Counted from the first letter of the stretch, positions 54,045 through 63,143 are shown. The stretch is DNA of 64,000 nt from Clostridia bacterium (GCA_017513525.1 JAFXFC010000049.1:86188-150187), one strand, 5' to 3'. Numbers and translations are program-made. Notes: generated by a model not told the origin, from the letters alone.

Positions 54045-56450
54045 ATGAATTACGATTTTAAGAATACGGAGCTGAAATGGCAGCAGAAATGGGAAGACGC
54101 AGGAGTTTTCCACGCTGTTGACGGCTCTGACAAGAAAAAATTCTATGCTCTTGTAGAATTCCCCTACCCAAGTGGGGCAGGTATGCACGTTGGTCACATC
54201 AAGGCTTATTCGGGACTTGAAGTAGTGTCCCGTAAACGCCGTATGGAAGGCTTTAATGTCCTCTTCCCCATTGGCTTTGACGCATACGGACTTCCCACAG
54301 AAAACTATGCTATAAAGACAGGCATTCATCCGAGAAAAGTTACCGATATCAATATCGAAAAGTTTTCTTCTCAGTTAAAAAGAGTCGGCTTCTCCTTCGA
54401 TTGGAACAGAGTTGTTGACACAACGGAAGAGGGCTATTATAAATGGACTCAGTGGATATTCCTTAAGATGTTTGAAAACGGTCTCGCTTTCAGAGATAAG
54501 ACTCTTGTTAACTACTGCCCCTCATGTAAGGTCGTTCTTTCAAACGAGGACTCACAGGGCGGCAAATGTGACATCTGCCACAGCGATATCGTTCAGAAAT
54601 CAAAGGATGTTTGGTATCTTCGTATCACAAAGTATGCAGACAAGCTTCTTCAGGGACTTGATACAGTTGATTATCTTCCCAATGTCCGTCTTCAGCAGGA
54701 AAACTGGATAGGTAAATCCACAGGTGCATTCGTAAACTTCACAGTAAAAGATACAGATGAAACCTTAAGAATTTACACAACCCGTCCCGATACTCTTTTC
54801 GGTGTTACCTTTATGGTTATGGCACCTGAGCATCCCATGCTTGATAAGTATAAGGACAAAATAGCAAACTTCGCTGAGGTTGAAGCTTACAGAACAGAAT
54901 GTGCTAAAAAGACAGAATTTGAAAGAACTCAGCTTGTAAAAGAAAAAACAGGCGTAAAGCTTTCAGGCTTTTCTGCAATAAACCCCGTAAACGGCAAGGA
55001 AATTCCCATTTTTATTTCCGACTACGTTATGATGGGCTACGGCACGGGCGCTATTATGGCTGTTCCCGCACACGACCAGAGAGACTTTGAATTTGCAACA
55101 AAGTTCGGCGTTGATATCATTGAAGTAATTAAGGGCGGAGATATTTCAAAAGAAGCCTATGCCGGTGACGGTGAAATGGTTAATTCCGATTTCTTAAACG
55201 GTCTTACAGATAAAAAATCTTCAATTGCAAAAATGCTCACAGTCCTTGAAGAAAAGGGCATCGGCGAAGCAGGTGTTCAGTATAAGATGAAGGACTGGGC
55301 ATTCAACCGTCAGAGATATTGGGGCGAGCCCATTCCGATAGTTCACTGTGAAAAATGCGGTATGGTGGCAGTTCCCTATGAAGAGCTTCCCCTTCGTCTT
55401 CCCACAGTTGAAAACTTTGAACCCGGCACAGACGGCGAAAGCCCCCTTGCTAAGATAGAAGAATTCGTTAACTGTACTTGTCCCAAGTGCGGCGGCAAGG
55501 CAAAGAGAGAAACCGATACAATGCCTCAGTGGGCAGGCTCCTCATGGTATTTCTTAAGATACATTGACCCCAATAACGACAAGTGCTTTGCAGATAAAGA
55601 CAAGCTCGCTTACTGGGGACAGGTTGACTGGTACAACGGCGGTATGGAGCACGTTACCCGTCATATGATCTATTCACGTTTCTGGCATAAGTTCCTTTAT
55701 GATCTCGGTGAGGTTCCCTTTGATGAACCCTATGCAAAGAGAACAGCTCAGGGATTAATCCTCGGCCCCGACGGCGAAAAGATGTCAAAATCAAAGGGCA
55801 ATGTTGTTGACCCCAATGATGTTGTTGATATTTACGGTGCAGATGTTCTTCGAAGCTATGTTCTTTTCATGGGTGACTATGAAAAGGCTGCTCCCTGGTC
55901 ACAGAACTCCCTTAAGGGCTGTAAGAGATTTATTGACCGTGTATGGAATCTTCAGGAGATCGTAACCGACGGTGACGAATATTCAAAGAAGCTTGAAACC
56001 TCTTTCCATAAGACAATAAAGAAGGTTTCAGAGGATATAGAAAATCTCAAATATAACACTGCAATTGCTGCTCTTATGACTCTTATCAATGAGATTTACG
56101 ATGCGGGATCTATCACAAAGAAAGAGCTTAAGACCTTTATCACACTTCTTAATCCCTTTGCTCCCCATGTAACGGAAGAAATCAACGCTTCTCAGGGCTT
56201 TGGCGGAATGCTGGCAAACGGTGAATGGCCGAGCTTTGATGAAGCAAAGTGCGTTGATGACGAAATAGAAATTGCAGTTCAGGTAAACGGCAAGATTAAA
56301 GCAAGAATTATGGTAGCTACTGAAATTTCACAGGAAGATGCAGTCGCCGCCGCTAAAGAAAACGAGGATGTTAAAGCCGCAATTGACGGAAAAACAGTTA
56401 TAAAAGAACTCTATGTCAAAGGCAGACTTGTTAATATCGTTGTGAAATAA
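54045..56450 (+). CDS. leuS: Leucyl-tRNA synthetase LeuS
   Basis: An 801-residue class I synthetase of normal length. Visible are MHVGHIKAYSG (HIGH-type motif), the CP1 editing domain (TTRPDTLFGVTFMV and MAVPAHDQRDFEFA), a zinc-binding module (CPSCKVVLSNED...CDICHSDI) and KMSKSKGN. It charges tRNA-Leu and edits mis-activated amino acids. GGGAGG precedes the ATG. It is controlled by the T-box ahead of it. Confidence 0.98.
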   Translation: MNYDFKNTELKWQQKWEDAGVFHAVDGSDKKKFYALVEFPYPSGAGMHVGHIKAYSGLEVVSRKRRMEGFNVLFPIGFDAYGLPTENYAIKTGIHPRKVTDINIEKFSSQLKRVGFSFDWNRVVDTTEEGYYKWTQWIFLKMFENGLAFRDKTLVNYCPSCKVVLSNEDSQGGKCDICHSDIVQKSKDVWYLRITKYADKLLQGLDTVDYLPNVRLQQENWIGKSTGAFVNFTVKDTDETLRIYTTRPDTLFGVTFMVMAPEHPMLDKYKDKIANFAEVEAYRTECAKKTEFERTQLVKEKTGVKLSGFSAINPVNGKEIPIFISDYVMMGYGTGAIMAVPAHDQRDFEFATKFGVDIIEVIKGGDISKEAYAGDGEMVNSDFLNGLTDKKSSIAKMLTVLEEKGIGEAGVQYKMKDWAFNRQRYWGEPIPIVHCEKCGMVAVPYEELPLRLPTVENFEPGTDGESPLAKIEEFVNCTCPKCGGKAKRETDTMPQWAGSSWYFLRYIDPNNDKCFADKDKLAYWGQVDWYNGGMEHVTRHMIYSRFWHKFLYDLGEVPFDEPYAKRTAQGLILGPDGEKMSKSKGNVVDPNDVVDIYGADVLRSYVLFMGDYEKAAPWSQNSLKGCKRFIDRVWNLQEIVTDGDEYSKKLETSFHKTIKKVSEDIENLKYNTAIAALMTLINEIYDAGSITKKELKTFITLLNPFAPHVTEEINASQGFGGMLANGEWPSFDEAKCVDDEIEIAVQVNGKIKARIMVATEISQEDAVAAAKENEDVKAAIDGKTVIKELYVKGRLVNIVVK

Positions 56451-56458
56451 TCAAAGAA

Positions 56459-56494
56459 AACACCTTAAAGTCCTTTTTCGCACTTTAAGGTGTT
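56459..56494 (+). terminator. Terminator of leuS
   Basis: A 13-bp stem (AACACCTTAAAGT/ACTTTAAGGTGTT) with a 10-nt loop, followed by ATTTCTTTATTC. Confidence 0.8.
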
Positions 56495-56591
56495 ATTTCT
56501 TTATTCTGTTTTATTCGAGGTCATTTCAACTTCGGTCTTTTCCGGTTCTTCTGCGGGCTTACTGACCGTTTCATCAAAATAATTGCTTGTT

Positions 56592-57362
56592 TCATTTATA
56601 CAGTTCTATTCTTTCTTTCAGGTCCTCTGAACCGATAAAGGCTGCAGGAAAACCGTCCAGATTGATACGTTTTTCAACCTTTATATCAGGGGAATGCTTT
56701 TCCTCAAGGATGAAATCTATCCGATTGAAGTATACCTCAGCAGAATTAAGCAAAAGCTTTGTCTTTTCAAGAATCTCAGCCGCTTTTTCCACAGATACCT
56801 CATCACGCACGCTGAGAATTACAGTACCTGCTTTTTCTCCGACCTCTTTCATATCATATATTTTATCAAGCTCAAGCTCTTCAGTCAAAATAACTCCGTT
56901 TTGTTCGGAATTTAAAATCTCATCATAGGAAATATATACCTTTGCGAATGCGTGACTTGTTTCATACGGAAAAACGGGCGAAGAAAATACAGCAGAAACC
57001 ATATCGTAATAATCTCTGTTTATCCGTTCAATCGTGTTTCCTTTTTTCAGAATGTCTGATTCATAGCTATTATATTTTATTCGTCCCGCAAAATCTGTTT
57101 TTATTGTAAAATGACTGTCAATGCTTGACGGAGATTTAATGCTGACGGAATATTTTGCATCTTCAAAAAAATATGAAATACCGTCAATATCAAAATCAGC
57201 TTCGGGATAGTTTTCTTCAATATACTGACTTGCCGAATGCCTTGCAAGCAGATACGATACGGGATTTCCCAAAAAAGCATTTACAAAAAACAGAACAACT
57301 CCTATAAGCACAAATGCTGTAAGTGCTGCCAAAATCTTCATAATTCTTTTCTTTTTATTCAT
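56592..57362 (-). CDS. Membrane-anchored protein of the sigma operon (YfjL-like)
   Basis: A 256-residue protein with one N-terminal membrane helix (ILAALTAFVLIGVVLFFVNAF) and an extracytoplasmic part. YIEENYPEADFDIDGISYFFED is the block I associate with YfjL-like proteins. The ATG at 57362 follows AAAGGATG. It overlaps the anti-sigma gene by 8 bp and is the third gene of the sigma module. The frame ends ...ERIELYK at 56592, but an open, acidic, Pro/Glu-rich frame continues downstream to 56501, so a frameshift may have shortened it. Confidence 0.65.
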   Translation of the reverse strand: MNKKKRIMKILAALTAFVLIGVVLFFVNAFLGNPVSYLLARHSASQYIEENYPEADFDIDGISYFFEDAKYSVSIKSPSSIDSHFTIKTDFAGRIKYNSYESDILKKGNTIERINRDYYDMVSAVFSSPVFPYETSHAFAKVYISYDEILNSEQNGVILTEELELDKIYDMKEVGEKAGTVILSVRDEVSVEKAAEILEKTKLLLNSAEVYFNRIDFILEEKHSPDIKVEKRINLDGFPAAFIGSEDLKERIELYK

Positions 57363-57885
57363 CTTTATCATCCTTTCCGAATGCGAATTTTAACAAACCT
57401 GCAATTAAGATGCCCGCCACTGCGGCAGCACTGAAAACAAGAGAGAGCAGAGCAACCATATCAAAGCTGTAGGCATTCACATCTGAAACAAATGCATTAA
57501 TCAGGAGAAAAACAGCAAAAATCAGCGGCGGCACGTAAACGAGAGCCTTCCAACGGAAAACAAAAAATGAAAGAATTCCGATAACGGGCATCAGGATAAC
57601 GTTAGCTATAATATAAACTCCTCCGCCGTCTTTTATTCCGCAGGCAACACCAAAACAGATTCCGCTGAGCATTGTAAGAATCAAATAAATTCTCAGTTTT
57701 CTTCTGAATCTCAGAAAAAACCTGTTAAGATTGGAGTCCGATATTTTCACACCTTCAAAAAGTTCTGCACATGCTTCACAGCTTTCAATATGCTTTTTTA
57801 CCGTTTCGGCACTGTCATTACTTGCAATCCCATCCTGCACAATTGGAATAAGATCCTTACATATATCACAGCTGATTTTATTCAT
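57355..57885 (-). CDS. Anti-sigma factor with zinc-finger (zf-HC2) domain
   Basis: A 176-residue membrane protein. The N-terminal cytoplasmic part has CDICKDLI and KKHIESCEAC, giving the H-x3-C-x2-C anti-sigma zinc site. Three or four hydrophobic helices follow (about 66-170). It is expected to hold the upstream ECF sigma factor at the membrane until a signal arrives. The start overlaps the sigma gene by 8 bp. Confidence 0.87.
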   Translation of the reverse strand: MNKISCDICKDLIPIVQDGIASNDSAETVKKHIESCEACAELFEGVKISDSNLNRFFLRFRRKLRIYLILTMLSGICFGVACGIKDGGGVYIIANVILMPVIGILSFFVFRWKALVYVPPLIFAVFLLINAFVSDVNAYSFDMVALLSLVFSAAAVAGILIAGLLKFAFGKDDKDE

Positions 57886-58384
57886 ATGTATAGCCCTCCT
57901 TTTTCAGTTTGTTTTTTATCTTTTCTTTTGCACGGAAAAACAATACCCTTGCGGAATTTTCCGAAATACCGTATTTTTTAGCTATTTCGTAGAACGAATA
58001 TCCCTCAGACCGCATAAGCACGACACCTTCTGTTTTTTCATCTTCGAGAGAAAGCAGATATTTTACTTTTTCATATATTTCTTTTGAAATTACACTGTCT
58101 TCCGGAGAAATAATATTATCGTTTTCAATAAGCTCAGTAAACACACGGGTTTTAATGTCGGTTTTGTTTTTTCTCAGATACGAAAAATATTTATTTCTAG
58201 CTATGGAAAAAAGCCATGTCTTTACATCCGACTCCCCTCGGAATCTTCCCAATGAAATTATCACCGAAAGAAAGACCTCGGAAGTAAGCTCCTCCGAAAG
58301 GGCGGCATCGTGTGATAAACTCAGAAGATATCTGTAGACATCGTTATAATAATCACGGAACAACTGATTAAAAAGTTTATTCAT
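57878..58384 (-). CDS. ECF-type RNA polymerase sigma factor
   Basis: A 168-residue sigma-70 family protein with region 2 (LFRDYYNDVYRYLLSLSHD and DVKTWLFSIARNKYFSYLRK) and region 4 (VVLMRSEGYSFYEIAKKYGI, ENSARVLFFRAKEKI). It directs polymerase to stress-type promoters. AAGGAGG precedes the ATG. Its promoter has ECF-type sequences, so it likely activates its own operon. Confidence 0.92.
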   Translation of the reverse strand: MNKLFNQLFRDYYNDVYRYLLSLSHDAALSEELTSEVFLSVIISLGRFRGESDVKTWLFSIARNKYFSYLRKNKTDIKTRVFTELIENDNIISPEDSVISKEIYEKVKYLLSLEDEKTEGVVLMRSEGYSFYEIAKKYGISENSARVLFFRAKEKIKNKLKKEGYTYE

Positions 58385-58408
58385 ATTCTGCCTCCTTTCA
58401 CTTAATTA

Positions 58409-58434
58409 GTCGCATAATACAGAATTTTGTTACA
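58409..58434 (-). promoter_or_regulatory. ECF-type promoter of the sigma operon
   Basis: On the minus strand TGTAAC (58429-58434), 16 bases and CGAC (58409-58412) fit the TGAAAC-N16-CGTC type of promoter used by ECF sigma factors. The start codon is 25 bases downstream. Confidence 0.6.
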
Positions 58435-58474
58435 AAAAAAATAATATACGGCAATTTTTTTGCTGTATATTATT
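58433..58474 (-). terminator. Terminator of dinB
   Basis: On the minus strand AATAATATACAGC pairs with GCCGTATATTATT (one G-T pair) and is followed by eight T. The stem overlaps the dinB stop codon, and the T run abuts the sigma-operon promoter. Confidence 0.8.
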
Positions 58475-59675
58475 TTATGCCTGTTTCGTCATTTTTAAAA
58501 TAACCGAATTTTATTGAGGAAGAGCCGAATTTTTTTCTGATATCGTCGAGTGTGCTTTCTATTTTTTCCTGCTTTTCATTATCCTTTTCACAAGCGGAAA
58601 ACAAATCAAGCTGAAGAAATTCTTCGTTTTCATCAATAAGTCCCGAAGCTGTTACCGAAAGAAGCCTTACGGGCTGTGTCATACTCCAGTTCCCTTTTAT
58701 AAGGCTCATTGAAACTTCTGATATTTCCTTTTGAAGATTTGTAGCTCTTTTAAGTGTCAGCTGCCGCTGCATTGTTCTGAAATCTGTGTCTTTAATTCCC
58801 ACCTGAACTACGGTACATTTCTTTTTTTCTTTTCGAAGTCGGCAGGCTACGGAATCCGAAAGAAAAGAAATACCCGATTTTATTTCTTCAAAGCCTACAA
58901 GATCTCTTTTGAAGGTCATGGAATTACCGATAGATTTTACTTCCTGCTTATCATAAAATGAAGCCACGGGAGAATTATCGTTTCCGTTGGCGTTATCCCA
59001 TAGGGAATATCCGAGCTTTCCGAAAAACTCCCCTATTTTTTCTCTGTCGTATCGGGCTAAATCCCCTATGGTGTTTATACCGAGAGTGCGTAATTTTTCC
59101 GTTGTTTTTTTACCTGCAAGAAAAAGCTCCGATATATCTGCTTTCCAGAATATATCTTCCATATTTTCACGCATAATAACGGTTGTGGCATCTGGCTTTT
59201 TATAGTCACTGCCGAATTTTGCAACAGTTTTACAAAAGCTGACCCCCACCGAAATCGTTATTCCTATTTCCGTTTTTATCCGTTCTCTTATGGAGTCTGC
59301 GAGTGCTTTTTTGTCACCGCCGAAAAGATGAAGAGAATTTGTAACATCAAGATAAGATTCGTCTATACTCGCTTTTTCAACAAGGTCTGTATATTCGAGA
59401 TAAATATTATTTATTTTTTCGCATATTTCTCTGTAAAAATCATGATGAGCCAAGACGCAGACGAGATTCGGACATTTTCTTTTAGCCCCGACTACGGGCT
59501 CAGCAGTATTTATTCCGTAAAGCTTTGCTTTCTGATTTTTTGCAAGAATAACTCCGTGTCTGCTTTCGGGGTCCCCCGTTACAGCCATGGGAACTTCTTT
59601 TAGTGAGGGCTCGAGAAGCTCTTCACAGGAAGCGAAAAATGAATTGCAGTCGCAATGAAATATAATTCTTTCCAT
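58470..59675 (-). CDS. dinB: DNA polymerase IV (DinB, Y-family)
   Basis: A 401-residue translesion polymerase. FHCDCNSFFASCEE holds the first metal Asp, and EKASIDESYLDVT the catalytic Asp-Glu pair. The helix-hairpin-helix region (LRTLGINTIGDLARY) and little-finger domain are present. FLQLDLFS near the C-terminus is a beta-clamp binding motif of the QLxLF type. No LexA box is obvious upstream, so SOS control is unproven. Confidence 0.93.
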   Translation of the reverse strand: MERIIFHCDCNSFFASCEELLEPSLKEVPMAVTGDPESRHGVILAKNQKAKLYGINTAEPVVGAKRKCPNLVCVLAHHDFYREICEKINNIYLEYTDLVEKASIDESYLDVTNSLHLFGGDKKALADSIRERIKTEIGITISVGVSFCKTVAKFGSDYKKPDATTVIMRENMEDIFWKADISELFLAGKKTTEKLRTLGINTIGDLARYDREKIGEFFGKLGYSLWDNANGNDNSPVASFYDKQEVKSIGNSMTFKRDLVGFEEIKSGISFLSDSVACRLRKEKKKCTVVQVGIKDTDFRTMQRQLTLKRATNLQKEISEVSMSLIKGNWSMTQPVRLLSVTASGLIDENEEFLQLDLFSACEKDNEKQEKIESTLDDIRKKFGSSSIKFGYFKNDETGIK

Positions 59676-59843
59676 AAAAAGCTCCTTTCTGCCGTTGATT
59701 TCAGTTTCATAATAACATAAATTTTACTGTCGTACAAGAAAAAATACATTCAGTTTACCGACATAATAAGTACTTATGTCCGTAATCCGACAAATCCATG
59801 AAAAATAACTATATATTGTAATAACAAATTCACATATTACATA

Positions 59844-59872
59844 TTGCAAAGATTGCATTACAATGTTATTAT
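59844..59872 (+). promoter_or_regulatory. Promoter of the 2-oxoacid oxidoreductase operon
   Basis: TTGCAA (59844-59849), a 17-base spacer and TATTAT (59867-59872). The upstream region also has a near-palindrome GACATAA-N7-TTATGTC (59760-59780) and TTGTAATAACAA (59816-59827), which might be regulator sites. Confidence 0.5.
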
Positions 59873-59929
59873 ATATTTTGTATTATTATATCTGAGATTT
59901 TCTCGGATAAAAATGTTGGAGGCGTAAAT

Positions 59930-60145
59930 ATGCTTAATATCAACACTTCGTTGTGCAAGGGTTGCTCTTATTGCATAAAGTTTTGTCCCAAGAAGATTCT
60001 TGAAATGGGCACAGAACGCAATAAACACGGTCACTTTTTCCCTTACATAACAAATGAGTCAGATTGTATTGCCTGCGCTATGTGTGCAACTATTTGTCCC
60101 GAAGGCGCAATAGAAATTTCTAAGGAGGAAACGAATAATGGCTAA
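59930..60145 (+). CDS. 2-oxoacid:ferredoxin oxidoreductase, delta (ferredoxin) subunit
   Basis: A 71-residue 2[4Fe-4S] ferredoxin-like subunit with CKGCSYCIKFCPK and CIACAMCATICPEGA, eight cluster cysteines in all. It passes electrons from the TPP centre to external ferredoxin. GGAGGCG precedes the ATG. It overlaps the alpha subunit gene by 8 bp. Confidence 0.92.
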   Translation: MLNINTSLCKGCSYCIKFCPKKILEMGTERNKHGHFFPYITNESDCIACAMCATICPEGAIEISKEETNNG

Positions 60146-61211
60146 AGTGCTTATGAAGGGCTGTGAAGCTATCGCAGAAGCTGCTGTCAGAGCAGGCTGC
60201 CGTTTCTTCGCAGGTTATCCTATTACCCCTCAGAATGAAATTCCCGAATACCTCTCATGGCGTCTTCCCGAAGTCGGCGGTGTTTTCGTACAGGGCGAAA
60301 GTGAAGTTGCTTCCGTTAACATGGTTTACGGTGCTGCAGCATCAGGCTGCCGTGCTATGACAAGCTCATCAGGCCCCGGTATAAGCCTTAAGGCTGAAGG
60401 TATTTCATACCTTGCAGGTACAGGTCTTCCCGCTGTTATTGTTAACATAAGCCGCGGCGGCCCCGGACTCGGTTCAATTCAGCCTGCTCAGCAGGACTAT
60501 CTTCAGGCAACAAAGGCTCTCGGTCACGGCGGTTTCAGAGCAATGGTTTTTGCTCCCGCAACTCTTCAGGAGGCAGTTGACCTTACATATAACGCATGGG
60601 ACTATGCTGAAAGAGACCGTAACCCCGTTATGATTCTTATGGACGGTTGTCTCGGTGCTATTATGGAGCTTGTTGAGTTCCCCGAAATGAAAGATCCCGA
60701 CAGACTGGGAACTAAGGCATGGGACCTTAATAGACATGAGGGTGACACAAGATCTGCCCGTCTTCTCTCCCCTTACTTCCCCGAAGCTATTCTTGAGCTT
60801 AAGAACACTTCTCAGAAGAAGATGAATGAACGCTGGGCTCAGAATGACGTTCAGGTTGAAGAATTCATGACAGAGGATGCAGAATACATTATCGTAGCAT
60901 ACGGTATTTCTGCACGAGTTTCAAAGGAAGCTATTTTAAGACTCCGTGAGGAAGGCTATAAGGTCGGTATGATAAGACCTATTACTCTCTATCCCTTCCC
61001 CAAGGAAAGCTTCAGAAAGTTAAATTACGAACAGGTTAAAGGCTTTATTGATGTAGAGCTTGCTATCCCTGCTCAGATGCACGACGATATTGAGCTTGAA
61101 GTAAAGGGCCGTGCTCCCATATATGAATACTGCCGTTCAGGCGGACTTCTCTTTGATGATGACGGCGTTTATGCCGCTGTCAAAAAAATTCTTGACGGAG
61201 GTGCAAAATAA
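60138..61211 (+). CDS. vorB: 2-oxoacid:ferredoxin oxidoreductase, alpha subunit (VorB-type)
   Basis: A 357-residue subunit with GYPITPQNEIPEYLSW near the N-terminus, SSGPGISLKAEGISYL, and a transketolase-C-like domain (EYIIVAYGISARVSKEAI, VGMIRPITLYPFP). This form matches the VorB group, annotated for branched-chain 2-oxoacids, but 2-oxoglutarate use cannot be excluded. The enzyme makes acyl-CoA, CO2 and reduced ferredoxin. Its stop overlaps the beta start by one base. Confidence 0.92.
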   Translation: MAKVLMKGCEAIAEAAVRAGCRFFAGYPITPQNEIPEYLSWRLPEVGGVFVQGESEVASVNMVYGAAASGCRAMTSSSGPGISLKAEGISYLAGTGLPAVIVNISRGGPGLGSIQPAQQDYLQATKALGHGGFRAMVFAPATLQEAVDLTYNAWDYAERDRNPVMILMDGCLGAIMELVEFPEMKDPDRLGTKAWDLNRHEGDTRSARLLSPYFPEAILELKNTSQKKMNERWAQNDVQVEEFMTEDAEYIIVAYGISARVSKEAILRLREEGYKVGMIRPITLYPFPKESFRKLNYEQVKGFIDVELAIPAQMHDDIELEVKGRAPIYEYCRSGGLLFDDDGVYAAVKKILDGGAK

Positions 61212-61960
61212 TGGCTGAATATAAAAGACCCGAATCCTTAAAGAAAACTCCCAGCGGCTTTTGTCCCGGCTGTATGCACTCTCTTGCAACAAAGCTTATC
61301 GCTGAAGTTATAGGCGAAATGGGACAGGCAAATAACTGTGTTCATATCGTTCCCGTCGGCTGTTCAACACTTAACCTTGCTTATTGGCAGGGCGACCTTC
61401 TCGGTGCCGCACACGGCAGAGCACCTGCAGTTGCTACAGGCTTTAAGAGAAGCAATCCCGACAGACTTGTATTTGCTTATCAGGGTGACGGCGACCTTGC
61501 AGCTATCGGTCTTGCTGAAATCATGGGCGCTGCCAACAGAGGCGAAAACTTCACAGTTATTTTCTTCAACAACCAGACCTACGGTATGACAGGCGGTCAG
61601 ATGGCTCCCACAACTCTTATCGGTCAGAAAACAACTACAACAAGAAACGGCAGAGATGCTGAAACTACAGGTTATCCCATGAAGATGTGTGAGCTTATCT
61701 CCACTCTTGAAGCTCCTGCTTTTGTAGCAAGATATGCTCTTAACACTCCCAAGGGCTGTAAGGATGCAAAGAAGGCTATCAGAAAAGCATTTGAAATTCA
61801 GATGGCAGGTAAAGGCTTTACATTTATTGAGCTTCTCGGCAACTGCCCCACAAACTGGGGACTTTCTCCCTTAAAGACACTCGAATACATGGAAAGTAAC
61901 ACCATTCCTTATTTTGTACCCGGTGTTTACAAGGATAAATATAAGGACGAGGTGAAGTAA
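61211..61960 (+). CDS. 2-oxoacid:ferredoxin oxidoreductase, beta (TPP-binding) subunit
   Basis: A 249-residue subunit with FCPGCMHSLATKL, HGRAPAVATGFKRSNP and the TPP/Mg site YQGDGDLAAIGLAEI, then FFNNQTYGMTGGQMAPTT. The GDGD...NN pattern is the thiamine diphosphate fold. A one-base gap separates it from the gamma subunit gene. Confidence 0.94.
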   Translation: MAEYKRPESLKKTPSGFCPGCMHSLATKLIAEVIGEMGQANNCVHIVPVGCSTLNLAYWQGDLLGAAHGRAPAVATGFKRSNPDRLVFAYQGDGDLAAIGLAEIMGAANRGENFTVIFFNNQTYGMTGGQMAPTTLIGQKTTTTRNGRDAETTGYPMKMCELISTLEAPAFVARYALNTPKGCKDAKKAIRKAFEIQMAGKGFTFIELLGNCPTNWGLSPLKTLEYMESNTIPYFVPGVYKDKYKDEVK

Positions 61961-61961
61961 T

Positions 61962-62513
61962 ATGAAAAAATCACTTGTTGTTTCAGGTTCAGGCGGACAG
62001 GGCGTTATGAGCGCAGGTATTATGATCGCTCAGACTGCTGTTTCTGCCGGAAAATATGCTACATTCCTTCCCGAATACGGTCCCGAACAAAGAGGCGGCA
62101 GTGCAAAATGTACTGTTGTTGTTAACGACGATGAAATCGTTTCTCCTCTTATGGCTAAGTGTGACACTCTCATTACAATGAACGAGCAGTCATATAAGAA
62201 GTTTTTAGGCTCTCTTAAGGCAGGCGGTATTCTCATTGCAAACACAAGCCGAGTTCTTTCTGAGATCACAAGAGACGACATTACAGTTGTAAAAGTTCCC
62301 GCGGATGATATCGCTGTGGAGCTTGGCAACATCAAATGTGCTAATATTATTCTTATCGGTGCTCTTATCGGTGCAGATGCAGGCATCATCACTGAAGAAG
62401 CAATGCTCGCTTCTCTTGAAGCTAAGTTCGGTTCAAAGAAACAGGAAGTTCTTGACCTTAACAAGACAGCACTCGCAAAGGGAATCGAATACGGCAAAAA
62501 CGCAAAAGCATAA
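61962..62513 (+). CDS. 2-oxoacid:ferredoxin oxidoreductase, gamma subunit
   Basis: A 183-residue catalytic gamma domain. SGSGGQGVMSAGIMIAQTAV and PEYGPEQRGGSAKCTVVV are typical; it contributes to CoA binding and the active-site interface. With the delta, alpha and beta genes it completes a four-subunit complex, in the gene order delta-alpha-beta-gamma. Confidence 0.94.
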   Translation: MKKSLVVSGSGGQGVMSAGIMIAQTAVSAGKYATFLPEYGPEQRGGSAKCTVVVNDDEIVSPLMAKCDTLITMNEQSYKKFLGSLKAGGILIANTSRVLSEITRDDITVVKVPADDIAVELGNIKCANIILIGALIGADAGIITEEAMLASLEAKFGSKKQEVLDLNKTALAKGIEYGKNAKA

Positions 62514-62522
62514 ATTAACATA

Positions 62523-62551
62523 AAAGACCGTTGTTTTTTACAGCGGTCTTT
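62523..62551 (+). terminator. Terminator-like hairpin after the oxidoreductase operon
   Basis: AAAGACCGTTG pairs with CAGCGGTCTTT (one G-T pair) around a 7-nt loop; the downstream flank is not T-rich, so partial read-through into the GNAT gene is possible. Confidence 0.55.
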
Positions 62552-62569
62552 ATGAATTCGGAGAATTAT

Positions 62570-63136
62570 ATGTATACAATAAGAAAATATGTCCCTTCTG
62601 ATAAAGAACAGCTTCGTTTTATCTGCAAAGAAACCACTTGGGATGATAATAAAAAATCCGAAAATAAGCTTGAAACCATACCCATTATTTTCAATGACTA
62701 TTTTACCGAAAATGAGCCCGATAATATTTTTGTTGCCGTAAATGATGATAATGCCGCTGTAGGCTATGTTATATGCAGTACTGATTATTCTCTTTTCAGA
62801 AAAAAAATGACAGGAGAACTTAGAAAAAGAGTAGAAAAAACCTATCCCTCTTCCCTTTTTATGCTGTGGGCAACATATTTTTCGGTAGCGATCGCAAAAA
62901 AGCCCTATAGAACACATCTTCACATAGATATTCTTCCCGAAGCCCAACGAATGGGACTTGGTACAAAGCTTATTGATGCTCTTTGTGCTCACCTTAAAGC
63001 TAAGGGGATTAAAAATGTAAGCGTTGTTACAATAAACAAAAACTCAATGGGATATAAATTTTACTGCAAATACGGTTTTCGTACCGTTCACAGATATTCC
63101 AAAGATATTATCACAATGACATACGATATAAAATGA
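62570..63136 (+). CDS. GNAT N-acetyltransferase
   Basis: A 188-residue GNAT starting MYTIRKYVPSDKEQLRFIC behind a GGAG site (ATG at 62570; the longer upstream frame has no site). The acetyl-CoA loop is PEAQRMGLGTKLIDAL and the last strand KNVSVVTINKNSMGYKFY. The 60-residue insert before the core (SLFRKKMTGELRKRVEKTY) recalls a subgroup of GNATs related to the bacterial OGA-like acetyltransferases. The substrate is unknown. It is followed by a HAD gene 7 bases away. Confidence 0.85.
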   Translation: MYTIRKYVPSDKEQLRFICKETTWDDNKKSENKLETIPIIFNDYFTENEPDNIFVAVNDDNAAVGYVICSTDYSLFRKKMTGELRKRVEKTYPSSLFMLWATYFSVAIAKKPYRTHLHIDILPEAQRMGLGTKLIDALCAHLKAKGIKNVSVVTINKNSMGYKFYCKYGFRTVHRYSKDIITMTYDIK

Positions 63137-63143
63137 GGTAAAA

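Noticed and set aside
58155..58470. LexA box for dinB or the sigma operon
   Set aside because: No GAAC-N4-GTTC-type site was found in the upstream region of dinB or near the sigma genes.
62030..62992. A 320-codon minus-strand open frame opposite the gamma subunit and GNAT genes
   Set aside because: It overlaps two well-supported plus-strand genes, has no ribosome binding site and its composition (many Ser/Ile/Phe) is that of an antisense shadow.
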